From: Micromonospora yangpuensis
GTDB lineage: Bacteria > Actinomycetota > Actinomycetes > Mycobacteriales > Micromonosporaceae
DNA length: 64,000 nucleotides
Direction of reading: 5' to 3'
NCBI RefSeq assembly: GCF_900091615.1
Contig: NZ_FMIA01000002.1
Location: 4,526,001-4,590,000, forward strand
This document shows, piece after piece, positions 27,641 through 35,883 of the stretch (position 1 is the first letter of the stretch; each line of letters starts with the position of its first letter). A model generated the notes under the pieces. The model ran no database searches. It saw only the letters and a program-made list of their open reading frames with translations, and was not told where the DNA came from. A program made the translations under genes and the position numbers.

Positions 27641-27689
27641 AACTCGAAGCGGCTGGAGATCTCGCAGTACGTCGGGGCGCCGTCACGCC

Positions 27690-28121
27690 CTACAGACCGC
27701 CGGGCAGCACCCCCTCCGAGATGTCGGCGAAGTCGTCCTCGCTGTCGGCGAGGTAGCTCTCCCACGCCGCCCGGTCCCAGATCTCCACCCGGGTGCTCGC
27801 GCCGATGACCACCAGATCGCGGTCGAGAGCGGCGTAGCCGCGCAGATGGGCCGGGATGGTGACGCGGCCCTGCTTGTCCGGGACCTCGTCGTGGGCACTG
27901 GCGAAGAAGACCCGGCTGTAGGCCCGAGCCGCCTTGTTGGTCATCGGTTGGGCGTGCAACTGCTGCGCGATCCGCTGGAACTCGGGCATCGGGAAGACGT
28001 AGAGACAGCGCTCCTGCCCTTTGGTGATCACGACACCCCCCGCCAGCTCGTCCCGGAACTTGGCCGGAAGGATCAACCGGCCCTTTTCGTCCAGGCGTGG
28101 AGTGTGGGTGCCGAGAAACAC
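27690..28121 (-). CDS. mraZ: Transcriptional regulator MraZ
   Basis: 143 residues with two SpoVT/AbrB-like MraZ repeats: [25 protein letters not shown] and the second one containing [18 protein letters not shown]. MraZ binds tandem repeats upstream of its own gene and usually represses the division cluster. The GTG start directly precedes the first repeat. Three MraZ-box-like repeats with 10-bp spacing lie about 85-110 bp upstream, overlapping a promoter. Confidence 0.97.
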   Translation of the reverse strand: MFLGTHTPRLDEKGRLILPAKFRDELAGGVVITKGQERCLYVFPMPEFQRIAQQLHAQPMTNKAARAYSRVFFASAHDEVPDKQGRVTIPAHLRGYAALDRDLVVIGASTRVEIWDRAAWESYLADSEDDFADISEGVLPGGL

Positions 28122-28205
28122 CGGCCCAACCCCCTCGCCCTGAGCGGCGTTCGCGGCGCCGCTGACCCCCCGGGCCGGTGGGGCCCTCCCGGCCTCACCA
28201 TCGCG

Positions 28206-28237
28206 CCCCACTCTACTCCACTTCCCTCCACCTGCAA
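28206..28237 (-). promoter_or_regulatory. mraZ promoter covered by three MraZ boxes
   Basis: On the minus strand three GTGG(A/G)G repeats occur exactly 10 bp apart (28226-28231, 28216-28221, 28206-28211), the arrangement of known MraZ-binding repeats. A promoter fits the same DNA: -35 TTGCAG (28232-28237), 16-nt spacer, -10 TAGAGT (28210-28215). Bound MraZ would therefore cover the whole spacer and the -10. The remaining divergent region 28122-28464 contains only the murT -10 box. Confidence 0.8.
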
Positions 28238-28451
28238 CCAGATTCGCCCGCGTGGCGCGCCGGTTTCGACGACAAAAACGCACGTCAGAAAGGGTGGAGC
28301 CGAGTGGAGGGCCGGCGCGCCCCGGTGCGCCGCGTCCGCTTTCCGACATTGATCGACTCCGTCCGACCGCACCGTCGGAGGTGGACCGACGGCCGCCGGC
28401 GGGACGGAGGGAACGCCCTCGGTCTGAGATCGGGCGGGGGCGCCGGTCCGG

Positions 28452-28457
28452 TAACCT
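28452..28457 (+). promoter_or_regulatory. -10 box of leaderless murT transcript
   Basis: TAACCT followed after 7 nt by the murT GTG. Divergent from the mraZ promoter, about 240 bp away. Confidence 0.55.
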
Positions 28458-28464
28458 CGCTCGC

Positions 28465-29727
28465 GTGACGGACGCGAAGATGCCCATGCGGGCAAAGGTG
28501 GCCAGCTCCGTGTCGCGTACCGCCGCGGCGCTGTCGCGGGCTGCGGGCCGCGGCGACGGCTCGGTGATCGGTGGCTGGATCGGCCTGAAGATCGACCCGG
28601 ACCTGCTCGCCCACCTCGCGGCCGGGCGGGCGATCGCCCTGGTCTCCGGGACCAACGGCAAGACCACCACCACCCGGTTGGCCGCCGCGGCAGTCGGCGT
28701 GCTCGGTCGGGTCGCCACCAACTCGTTCGGCGCCAACATGCCCACCGGGCACACCTCGGCGCTGGCCAAGGCGGGCAGCACGCCGTACGCGGTGCTGGAG
28801 GTGGACGAGCACTACCTGGCCCAGGTGCTGGAGGCGACCGACCCACACGTGGTGGCGCTGCTCAACCTCTCCCGGGACCAGCTCGACCGGGCCAAGGAGG
28901 TCGCCATGATGGCGCAGCTCTGGCGGGCCGCGCTGGTGCGGCACCCGGAGGTACGGGTGGTGGCCAACGCCGACGACCCGATGGTGGTGTGGGCCACCAC
29001 ACCCCCGCCCGAACACGACAGGCGACTCGCCTCGCCGCACGTCACCTGGTTCAGTGCCGGCCAACGGTGGCACGACGACTCCTGGGTCTGCCCCGAGTGC
29101 GGCTCGACCATCCAGCGCTCCGGCGTGCAGTGGTGGTGCAGCGGTTGTCCGCTGCGTCGGCCCGAGCCGAACTGGGTGGTCGAGGACGAGGGGGTGACCG
29201 ATCCCACCGGTGCCTGGCACAAGGTCAAGCTCCAACTCCCCGGCAAGGTCAACATCGGCAACGCGGCCACCGCGCTGGCCGTCGCCGCCGAGTTCGGGGT
29301 ACGCCCGGTCGACGCGGTCCTGCAGCTGGGCAGCGTCACCTCGGTCGCCGGCCGGTACGCGCAGGTCGACCGGGACGGGCGCAACATCCGGCTGCTGCTG
29401 GCGAAGAACCCGGCCAGCTGGCTGGAGGCGTTCGACATGGCCGACCACGCCCCGACCCTGCTCTCCATCAACGCCCGGGACCCCGACGGGCTGGACACCT
29501 CCTGGCTGTTCGACGTGGACTTCGCCCCGCTGCGCGGCCGGCAGGTGCTGATCACCGGCGACCGGGCGTACGACCTGGCCGTCCGCCTCGACGTCAACGA
29601 CGTGCCGTTCCAGCACGTACGGACCTTCTCCGAGGCGCTCCGGGCGGTCCCACCCGGCCGCCTGGAGGTCATCGCCAACTACACCGCCTTCCAGGACATC
29701 CGAGCGGAGCTGGACCGTGTCAACTGA
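28465..29727 (+). CDS. murT: Lipid II isoglutaminyl synthase subunit MurT
   Basis: 420 residues. Mur-ligase-like subunit that activates the D-Glu alpha-carboxylate of lipid II for amidation by GatD. P-loop [10 protein letters not shown] (61-70), Mur-ligase centre (NADDPMVVW), and a C4 zinc ribbon inserted in the middle (Cys209, Cys212, Cys225, Cys228), which separates MurT from MurD. C-terminal DUF1727 region ends the protein. GTG start chosen from the -10 box 7 nt upstream. It overlaps gatD by 11 bp and diverges from mraZ. Confidence 0.94.
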   Translation: MTDAKMPMRAKVASSVSRTAAALSRAAGRGDGSVIGGWIGLKIDPDLLAHLAAGRAIALVSGTNGKTTTTRLAAAAVGVLGRVATNSFGANMPTGHTSALAKAGSTPYAVLEVDEHYLAQVLEATDPHVVALLNLSRDQLDRAKEVAMMAQLWRAALVRHPEVRVVANADDPMVVWATTPPPEHDRRLASPHVTWFSAGQRWHDDSWVCPECGSTIQRSGVQWWCSGCPLRRPEPNWVVEDEGVTDPTGAWHKVKLQLPGKVNIGNAATALAVAAEFGVRPVDAVLQLGSVTSVAGRYAQVDRDGRNIRLLLAKNPASWLEAFDMADHAPTLLSINARDPDGLDTSWLFDVDFAPLRGRQVLITGDRAYDLAVRLDVNDVPFQHVRTFSEALRAVPPGRLEVIANYTAFQDIRAELDRVN

Positions 29728-30439
29728 GAGCCTGCGTATCGTCTGGATCTACCCCGACCTGCTCTCCACCTACGGTGACCGGGGCAACCTGCTGATCCTG
29801 GCCCGGCGGGCCCGGCAGCGCGGCATGCCGGTGGAGACCATGGAGGTCCGCTCCGACCAGCGGCTGCCGGCCACCGCCGACATCTACCTGATCGGCGGCG
29901 GGGAGGACGGTCCGCAGGCGCTCGGGGCGCAGCGGCTGCTCGCCGACGGTGGCCTGCACCGGGCGGTGGCCCAGGGCTCGGTGGTCTTCGGCGTCTGCGC
30001 CGGCTACCAACTGCTGGGCACCTCGTTCTTCGCCAAGGGCACCCAGTACGCCGGGCTGGAGCTGCTGGACATCGCCTCCGACCGGGGCCCCAGCCGGGCC
30101 GTCGGTGAGCTGGCCGGCGAGATCGACCCGCGGCTGGGTGTCCCGGCGCTCACCGGCTTCGAGAACCACGGCGGGCGTACCCGCCTCGGTCCCGGTGTCG
30201 CGCCGGTGGCCAGGGTGACCGCCGGGGTCGGCAACGACGGCCAGACCGAGGGGGCCTGGCGCGGCAAGCTGCTCGGCACGTACTCGCACGGGCCGGCCCT
30301 GGCCCGCAACCCGGCCCTGGCCGACCTGCTGCTGCGCTGGGCCACCGGCGTACACCAGTTGCCGCCGTTGGACGACACCTGGCACGAGCGGCTGCGCTCC
30401 GAGCGACGCCACGCGGTGGCAGCCGCCGCCCGACCGTGA
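29717..30439 (+). CDS. gatD: Lipid II isoglutaminyl synthase glutaminase subunit GatD
   Basis: 240 residues, class I glutamine amidotransferase fold of the CobB/CobQ-like type. The nucleophile elbow is VFGVCAGYQLLG with Cys94; the catalytic His is in GTYSHGPALARNP (His191). It delivers ammonia to MurT to form D-isoglutamine in the stem peptide. GTG start inside the murT 3' end; 4-bp overlap with the following membrane-protein gene, so the three genes form one operon. Confidence 0.94.
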   Translation: MSTESLRIVWIYPDLLSTYGDRGNLLILARRARQRGMPVETMEVRSDQRLPATADIYLIGGGEDGPQALGAQRLLADGGLHRAVAQGSVVFGVCAGYQLLGTSFFAKGTQYAGLELLDIASDRGPSRAVGELAGEIDPRLGVPALTGFENHGGRTRLGPGVAPVARVTAGVGNDGQTEGAWRGKLLGTYSHGPALARNPALADLLLRWATGVHQLPPLDDTWHERLRSERRHAVAAAARP

Positions 30440-31290
30440 CCCCGCAGGGCCGGGAGCCGCACGGGCGGCTCCCGGCCGGCGGGGCCGACTCCGGGCCCCG
30501 GGAGAGCGCAACCCCCGCCGGAGCCGGCGCACCTCCCGACGGAGCAGGTGCCGGCCCGCCGCCCGGCGGGAACGCCGCGGGTCGGCGGCTGCGGCCCGGC
30601 CCCACGGCGGTGTTCGCCGCGCTCCGCCGGATGGCGGCGCAGCCCTCGGCCCGTCGCTTCCTCCTCCTGGTGGCGATGCTGGCCGGCTTCGGTCTGCTGG
30701 TGCTCCTGGTGCCGCTGCCCGCCCCGGGCGAGATTCCGCAGCTGGCCGACCGGCTGGGCCCGTTCGCGCCGTTCGCCGCGATCGTCGTCGGGACGCTGCT
30801 GCTGGTCGCCCTGGTCCCCCGGACCTTCGTGACGCTCGCCGCCGGCGCCGTCTTCGGTCCGTTCACCGGCGCGCTGTACGCCCTCGGCGCGGCGCTGCTC
30901 GCCGCCGCTCTGGGCTTCGCAGCCGGTCGCCTGCTCGGGCGGGAGTTCGTCGCCGAACGGGTCCGCGGCCGGCTGGCCCGGCTCGACCACTGGTTCGCCA
31001 GGCAGAGCGTGTTCGGCGTGATGACCGTACGGCTGCTGCCGATCTCCGGCTACGGCCTGGTCAGCTACGGCTACGGCACCACCGGCGCGCGGCTGCTGCC
31101 GTACCTGGTGGGTAGCGTCCTGGCCTCCGCGCCGACCGCCCTGGGCTACGCCGCGATGGGTGCCTCGGTGACCACCCCCGGCGGGATCAACTGGTACGCC
31201 GCCGCGCCGGCCACGCTGGGCCTGGTCGCCAGCGCGGTGCTGGTCGCCCGCTGGTGGCGGGCCGAACGCAGTCGGCGCGCCGCCCGCTGA
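30436..31290 (+). CDS. TVP38/TMEM64-family membrane protein
   Basis: 284 residues. A Pro/Gly-rich N-terminal tail of about 65 residues, then about five to six hydrophobic segments. The core TFVTLAAGAVFGPFTGALYALGAALLAAALGFAAGRLLG contains the family motif; later RLLPISGYGLVSYGYG and a C-terminal helix. This DedA-related superfamily includes lipid scramblases and undecaprenyl-phosphate translocases in other bacteria, so a role in recycling the cell-wall carrier near murT-gatD is possible but only inferred. 4-bp overlap with gatD. Confidence 0.82.
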   Translation: MTPQGREPHGRLPAGGADSGPRESATPAGAGAPPDGAGAGPPPGGNAAGRRLRPGPTAVFAALRRMAAQPSARRFLLLVAMLAGFGLLVLLVPLPAPGEIPQLADRLGPFAPFAAIVVGTLLLVALVPRTFVTLAAGAVFGPFTGALYALGAALLAAALGFAAGRLLGREFVAERVRGRLARLDHWFARQSVFGVMTVRLLPISGYGLVSYGYGTTGARLLPYLVGSVLASAPTALGYAAMGASVTTPGGINWYAAAPATLGLVASAVLVARWWRAERSRRAAR

Positions 31291-31420
31291 CCCCACCGTC
31301 GGCCCGTGGCTGGACGGCACCCACCCCGCCACCGTCTCCGGGGCGTGGGCCACGTACGCCGGCTGGGCGGCGGTGGCCGCCCTGGTCACCATGCTCGCGC
31401 TACACCGCCGCGACCCCTGA
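31289..31420 (+). pseudogene. Possible remnant of a membrane-protein C-terminus
   Basis: Immediately after the TVP38 stop, another frame reads about 44 codons ending GAWATYAGWAAVAALVTML, then ALHRRDP and a TGA at 31418-31420. A final hydrophobic helix followed by HRRDP resembles the C-terminal end of ABC-2 type permeases. No start codon or upstream domain is present, so if real it is a 3' fragment of a lost gene. Based on pattern only. Confidence 0.35.
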
Positions 31421-31457
31421 CCGTTGCGCACGCACCACAGGCCAGCGGCGGTGGTGA

Positions 31458-31501
31458 GAAGGGCCCCCTGCTATACCGAAAGCGTTAACCGGGGGCCCTT
31501 C
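31458..31501. terminator. Dispersed palindromic repeat, copy B, between convergent genes
   Basis: 11-bp perfect stem GAAGGGCCCCC (31458-31468) with GGGGGCCCTTC (31491-31501), 22-nt loop, between the 3' ends of the murT operon and leuS. Read on the minus strand it matches copy A and copy C closely (AAGGAAGGGCCCCC followed by GTTAACGC). A bidirectional terminator role fits the convergent position. Confidence 0.8.
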
Positions 31502-31509
31502 CTTTCACC

Positions 31510-34350
31510 TCACAGGACTACGGAGACCATGCGGCCCTTGACGACGATGACCTTGCGGGGGTCCTTGCCGGCGAGGATGCCGGCCACGGCTTCCAGGGCG
31601 GCGGCGCGCACGGTGTCCTCGGCGGCGTCGGCGGGGACCTCGACGCGGCCCCGGACCTTGCCGTTCACCTGCACCGGGTAGGTCACCGTCTCGGCCACCA
31701 GCAGGGCCGGGTCGGCGGTCGGGAAGTCGACGTAGGTGAGCGAGCCGGTGTGGCCCAGCCGCTGCCACAGCTCCTCGGCCACGTGCGGGGCGAACGGGGC
31801 CAGCATCAGCACCAGTGGCTCGGCCACCTCGCGGGGGGTGGCCGGCAGCCGGGTCAGCCCGTTGGTCAGCTCGATCAGCTTCGCGATCGCGGTGTTGAAC
31901 CGGATCCCCGCCATGTCGGCCCGGACCCCGTCGATCACCTTGTGCAGCAGCCGGCGGGTCGCGGCGTCGGCCGGCTCATCGGTCACCCGTACCGCGCCGG
32001 TCTGCTCGTCGACGACCGCCCGCCAGACCCGCTGCAGGAACCGGTACGAGCCGACCACCGCCCGGGTCTCCCACGGGCGGGACACCTCCAGCGGCCCCAT
32101 CGACATCTCGTACACCCGGAAGGTGTCCGCGCCGTAGACGGCGCACATGTCGTCGGGGGTGACCACGTTCCGCAGCGACTTGCCCATCTTGCCGTACTCG
32201 CGGCGGACCTCGTCGTCACCCAGGAACCAGCCGCCGTCGCGCTCGACGACCTCCTCGGCCGGCACGTACGAGCCGCGCGTGTCGGTGTACGCGTACGCCT
32301 GGATCATGCCCTGGTTGAACAGCCGGCGGTACGGCTCGAACGACGAGACGTGGCCCAGGTCGTACAGGACCTTGTGCCAGAAACGCGCGTACAGCAGGTG
32401 CAGCACCGCGTGCTCGGCGCCGCCGACGTACAGGTCGGTGCCCCCGCAGTCGCCCTCGCCCTGCGGGCCCATCCAGTACCGCTCGTTCTCGGCGTCGACG
32501 AACCGGCCGGAGTTGGTCGGGTCCAGGTAGCGCAGCTCGTACCAGCAGGAGCCGGCCCACTGCGGCATCACGTTGGTCTCGCGGGTGTAGCGCTTCGGCC
32601 CGTCGCCCAGGTCCAGCTCCACCTCGACCCAGTCCCGCCGACGCGACAGCGGGGTCTCCGGGGAGCTGTCGGCGTCGGTGGGGTCGAACGTCTTCGGCGA
32701 GAAGTCGGCCACCTCGGGCAGCTCGACCGGCAGCATCTCCTCGGGCAGCGCGACCGCGTTGCCGTCGGCGTCGTAGACGATCGGGAACGGCTCGCCCCAG
32801 TAGCGCTGCCGGGAGAAGAGCCAGTCACGCAGCCGGTAGGTGACCGCGCCGGTGCCGTGGCCGTTGGCCTCCAGCCACTCGATGATCCGGGCCTTGGCCT
32901 CGGCGACCCCCAGGCCGTCCAGGTCCAGGCCGCGTTCGGGCGCGGCGCTGTTGATCGCCGGGCCCTCCCCGGTGTACGCCTTGCCGTCGAAGCCCTCGCT
33001 CGGCTGCACGGTACGCACGATCGGCAGGTCGAAGACCTCGGCGAAGGCCCAGTCCCGCTCGTCCTGGCCGGGCACCGCCATGATCGCACCGGTGCCGTAG
33101 CCGGCCAGCACGTAGTCGGCGACGAAGATCGGGATCTGGCTGCCGGTGACCGGGTTGACGCCGTACGCGCCGACGAAGACGCCGGTCTTCTCCCTGGAGT
33201 CGGCCTGCCGCTCCAGGTCCGTCTTGGCCGCCGCCGCCTTCCGGTACGCCTCGACGGCCGCCCGGGGGTTGGCGTGCCCACCGGTCCAGGCGTCCCGGGT
33301 GCCGGCCGGCCAGGCCGCCGGCACCAGCGCGTCGACCAGCTCGTGCTCGGGCGCCAGCACCAGGTAGGTGGCCCCGAAGACGGTGTCCGGCCGGGTGGTG
33401 AAGACCCGGATCGGCTCCCGGTTTGTGCCGAAGTCGATGTGTGCGCCGGTGGAGCGGCCGATCCAGTTGCGCTGCATCAGCTTGATCGGCTCGGGCCAGT
33501 CCAGGGCGTCCAGGTCGTCCAGCAGCCGGTCGCCGTACGCGGTGATCCGCATCATCCACTGCTTCAGGTTGCGCTTGAAGACCGGGAAGTTGCCCCGGTC
33601 GGAGCGTCCGTCGGCGGTGACCTCCTCGTTGGCCAGCACGGTGCCCAGCCCCGGGCACCAGTTCACCGGCGCCTGCGAGACGTACGCCAGCCGGTGGTCG
33701 TCGACGATCGCGCGCTGCTCGGCGGCGCTCAGCTCGGCCCAGGGCCGACCGTCCGGGGTGGGTCGCTCACCGGCGGCGAACCCGGCGACCAGTTCGGCGA
33801 TCGGCCGGGCCTTCTTCGCCTCGGTGTCGTACCAGGAGTTGAATACCTGCAGGAAGATCCACTGGGTCCAGCGGTAGAAGTCGGTGTCGATGGTCGCCAC
33901 CGACCGCCGCTCGTCGTGGGCCAGCCCCAGCCGGCGCAGCTGCGTGCGGTACCGCTCGATGTTCTGCTCGGTGGTGGTGCGGGGGTGGGTGCCGGTCTGC
34001 ACCGCGTACTGCTCGGCGGGCAGGCCGAACGCGTCGAAGCCCATCGCGTGCAGCACGTTGCGCCCGGCCATCCGCTGGAAGCGGGCGTAACAGTCGGTGC
34101 CGATGTAGCCCAGCGGGTGCCCGACGTGCAGGCCCGCCCCGGACGGGTAGGGGAACATGTCCAGCACGTACATCTTCTCGGCGCCGGCGCGCGGGTGGCT
34201 CGGGTCGGCCAGCGGACCGGTCGGGTTGGGCGCGTGGAAGGTGCCCTCCCGCGCCCAGGTGTCCTGCCACCGGCGCTCGATCTCGCCGGCCAGCTGCGCG
34301 GTGTACCGGTACGGGGGAACGTCGCCCGTCGGTGCGGCGGCCTCAGTCAT
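31510..34350 (-). CDS. leuS: Leucyl-tRNA synthetase
   Basis: 946 residues, class Ia synthetase charging tRNA-Leu. [19 protein letters not shown] holds the HIGH-type motif; the editing domain contains [19 protein letters not shown]; the KMSKS loop reads KMGKS; the anticodon-binding end contains [14 protein letters not shown] start with GAGGAG at 6 nt. The leader about 70-180 bp upstream contains a leucine-rich leader peptide and a terminator, so expression is probably tuned by leucyl-tRNA charging. Confidence 0.97.
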   Translation of the reverse strand: MTEAAAPTGDVPPYRYTAQLAGEIERRWQDTWAREGTFHAPNPTGPLADPSHPRAGAEKMYVLDMFPYPSGAGLHVGHPLGYIGTDCYARFQRMAGRNVLHAMGFDAFGLPAEQYAVQTGTHPRTTTEQNIERYRTQLRRLGLAHDERRSVATIDTDFYRWTQWIFLQVFNSWYDTEAKKARPIAELVAGFAAGERPTPDGRPWAELSAAEQRAIVDDHRLAYVSQAPVNWCPGLGTVLANEEVTADGRSDRGNFPVFKRNLKQWMMRITAYGDRLLDDLDALDWPEPIKLMQRNWIGRSTGAHIDFGTNREPIRVFTTRPDTVFGATYLVLAPEHELVDALVPAAWPAGTRDAWTGGHANPRAAVEAYRKAAAAKTDLERQADSREKTGVFVGAYGVNPVTGSQIPIFVADYVLAGYGTGAIMAVPGQDERDWAFAEVFDLPIVRTVQPSEGFDGKAYTGEGPAINSAAPERGLDLDGLGVAEAKARIIEWLEANGHGTGAVTYRLRDWLFSRQRYWGEPFPIVYDADGNAVALPEEMLPVELPEVADFSPKTFDPTDADSSPETPLSRRRDWVEVELDLGDGPKRYTRETNVMPQWAGSCWYELRYLDPTNSGRFVDAENERYWMGPQGEGDCGGTDLYVGGAEHAVLHLLYARFWHKVLYDLGHVSSFEPYRRLFNQGMIQAYAYTDTRGSYVPAEEVVERDGGWFLGDDEVRREYGKMGKSLRNVVTPDDMCAVYGADTFRVYEMSMGPLEVSRPWETRAVVGSYRFLQRVWRAVVDEQTGAVRVTDEPADAATRRLLHKVIDGVRADMAGIRFNTAIAKLIELTNGLTRLPATPREVAEPLVLMLAPFAPHVAEELWQRLGHTGSLTYVDFPTADPALLVAETVTYPVQVNGKVRGRVEVPADAAEDTVRAAALEAVAGILAGKDPRKVIVVKGRMVSVVL

Positions 34351-34421
34351 GGCGTCTCCTCGGCGCGTTCTGCTCGAAACGGTGGTCGGTGTGGCGGGGT
34401 CGGGACTCTGCTGCGGGCACG

Positions 34422-34446
34422 AAAAAGCCCCTCACGCAGGAGGGGC
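34422..34446 (-). terminator. Intrinsic terminator in the leuS leader
   Basis: Minus strand: GCCCCTC - 6-nt loop - GAGGGGC followed by TTTTT. It is the only hairpin in the window with a classical T5 tail. It lies 72 bp before the leuS ATG and after the leader peptide, the position of an attenuator. Confidence 0.85.
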
Positions 34447-34447
34447 C

Positions 34448-34484
34448 GCCGTGCTGCTCACGCGTCTGCGCGGATCAGCACGGC
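34448..34484 (-). promoter_or_regulatory. Upstream leader hairpin of the leuS attenuator
   Basis: Perfect 9-bp stem GCCGTGCTG (34476-34484 complement arm) with CAGCACGGC (34448-34456), covering the last codons and stop of the leader peptide. A ribosome reaching the stop would disrupt it. A segment in its loop (CGCGCAG on the minus strand) can pair with CTGCGTG in the terminator loop and arm (one G-U), giving a candidate antiterminator. Confidence 0.6.
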
Positions 34485-34513
34485 CCGGTAAGAAGCAGGA
34501 AGACTCCGGCCAT
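34475..34513 (-). CDS. Leader peptide of the leuS attenuator
   Basis: 12-codon reading frame MAGVFLLLTGPC. Residues 6-8 are three consecutive Leu codons, CTG CTT CTT; CTT is uncommon in this GC-rich genome. The ATG lies 7 nt after a TACACT -10 box, so the leader mRNA appears leaderless. Stalling at Leu codons when leucyl-tRNA is scarce would favour the antiterminator and leuS transcription. Too short for normal gene calling. Confidence 0.75.
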   Translation of the reverse strand: MAGVFLLLTGPC

Positions 34514-34520
34514 GCCCGGC

Positions 34521-34526
34521 AGTGTA
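34521..34526 (-). promoter_or_regulatory. -10 box of the leuS leader transcript
   Basis: TACACT on the minus strand, 7 nt before the leader-peptide ATG. No consensus -35; the upstream DNA is a GC-rich direct repeat. Confidence 0.55.
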
Positions 34527-34530
34527 CCCC

Positions 34531-34567
34531 GCCGCCGCGGCCCGGGTGCCCGCCGCCGCGGCCCGGG
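34531..34567. repeat. 16-bp direct repeat upstream of the leuS leader promoter
   Basis: GCCGCCGCGGCCCGGG occurs at 34531-34546 and again at 34552-34567, a 21-bp period (two helical turns), directly upstream of the leuS -10 on the minus strand. It could be a protein-binding tandem site or simple GC-rich slippage. Confidence 0.6.
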
Positions 34568-34713
34568 CCCTGCTGTCGGGGGTACGGGTCGCCTGCCGGC
34601 CGCGGATTAACCCAGCGCAGTCGTCCGGCGACGACCGGTCGCCTCTCCCGGTGGATATTCCCCGGGTAACCCGGCGTCGACCTGCGGGGGTCGGCGATAA
34701 CCGTAAACATGGT

Positions 34714-34719
34714 TAGCCT
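34714..34719 (+). promoter_or_regulatory. Candidate -10 box of the moxR operon
   Basis: TAGCCT about 110 bp before the moxR-family GTG at 34831, giving a leader of about 105 nt. No convincing -35. Nothing else is recognisable in 34568-34830. Confidence 0.4.
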
Positions 34720-34830
34720 GAGAGACCAGTGAGATTCCTGCGGCAGACGAGGCTGACCCGTCGCGTGCCCGTCGGCGGGGCCCGGTGCCCTGCGACGAAG
34801 CTGCCGTCGGAGGCGACGAGGAGGAGGCCC

Positions 34831-35883
34831 GTGACACAGCAGACCTGGGACGAGGTGGGCGGACTGCTGCCCGACGACGAGTTCCGCACCGCCAGCGAAG
34901 CCATCGTGGGCAACATCGAGCAGGTCATCGAAGGCAAGACCGCCACGGTGCGGCTCGCCCTGGCCGTCCTGCTCGCCGAGGGCCACCTGCTCATCGAGGA
35001 CGTCCCGGGGGTGGGTAAGACCAAGCTGGCCAAGGCGCTGGCCCGCTCCATCGACTGCTCCGTACGCCGCATCCAGTTCACCCCCGACCTGCTGCCCAGC
35101 GACGTGACCGGGGTCAGCGTCTACAACCAGGAGACGCACGACTTCGAGTTCCGCCCGGGTGCGGTCTTCGCCAACCTGGTCGTCGGCGACGAGATCAACC
35201 GGGCCTCGCCGAAGACCCAGTCCGCGCTGCTGGAGTGCATGGAGGAGCGGCAGGTCACCGTCGACGGTGTCACCTACCAGCTGCAGACGCCGTTCATGGT
35301 GATCGCCACCCAGAACCCGATCGAGATGGAGGGCACGTACCCGCTGCCGGAGGCCCAGCGTGACCGGTTCACCGCCCGGATCGCGATGGGGTACCCGGGT
35401 CCGGAGGCGGAGCTGGCCATGCTGGACGGGCACGGCGCCCTCGACCCGTTGCAGGAGCTGCGCCCGGTCTCCGACGCGGCGACGGTGCGTCAGCTGATCG
35501 CCACCGTGCGGCAGGTGCACGTCGCCGACGCGGTCAAGCAGTACGCGATCGACCTGGTCACCGCCACCCGGGAGGCCCCCGAGCTGCGACTGGGCGCATC
35601 CCCCCGGTGCACCCTGCAGCTGCTGCGCACCGCCCGTGCGGTGGCCGCCCTGGAGGGCCGGGACTACGTCCTCCCCGACGACCTGCAGACGCTGGCCGTG
35701 CCGGTGCTGGCCCACCGGATCATCCCGACCGCCGACGCGCAGCTCGCCCGGCGTACCACCGACGCGATCGTCGCCGAGCTGGTGCACCGGCTGCCCCTGC
35801 CGCACGACCGGCAGCGTTCCCCGTACGACACCCGGTCCGCAGGCGGCAACGGCCGGCCGCCGTTCGAGCCCCGGAGGCCGTGA
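34831..35883 (+). CDS. MoxR-family AAA+ ATPase
   Basis: 350 residues. Walker A VPGVGKTKLAKALA near residue 60, Walker B NLVVGDEINRASPKTQSALLECMEERQVT and sensor region VIATQNPIEMEGTYPLPEAQRDRF are classical MoxR blocks. MoxR ATPases act as chaperones for assembly of partner proteins, typically the DUF58 and transglutaminase proteins encoded next to them. The GTG start has GAGGAGG upstream; 34 upstream in-frame codons are not conserved. Confidence 0.93.
   Translation: MTQQTWDEVGGLLPDDEFRTASEAIVGNIEQVIEGKTATVRLALAVLLAEGHLLIEDVPGVGKTKLAKALARSIDCSVRRIQFTPDLLPSDVTGVSVYNQETHDFEFRPGAVFANLVVGDEINRASPKTQSALLECMEERQVTVDGVTYQLQTPFMVIATQNPIEMEGTYPLPEAQRDRFTARIAMGYPGPEAELAMLDGHGALDPLQELRPVSDAATVRQLIATVRQVHVADAVKQYAIDLVTATREAPELRLGASPRCTLQLLRTARAVAALEGRDYVLPDDLQTLAVPVLAHRIIPTADAQLARRTTDAIVAELVHRLPLPHDRQRSPYDTRSAGGNGRPPFEPRRP

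Noticed and set aside
27481..27765. 95-codon upstream extension of rsmH
   Set aside because: Sequence upstream of [13 protein letters not shown] has no conserved features and overlaps mraZ; the ATG at 27480 has a ribosome-binding site.
28465..29727. murT considered as the missing murD
   Set aside because: The C4 zinc ribbon in the middle domain, the DUF1727-type C-terminus and the adjacent gatD define MurT.
34422..34526. T-box riboswitch for leuS
   Set aside because: No T-box antiterminator sequence or specifier-loop stem is visible, whereas a translated Leu-rich frame fits ribosome-mediated attenuation.
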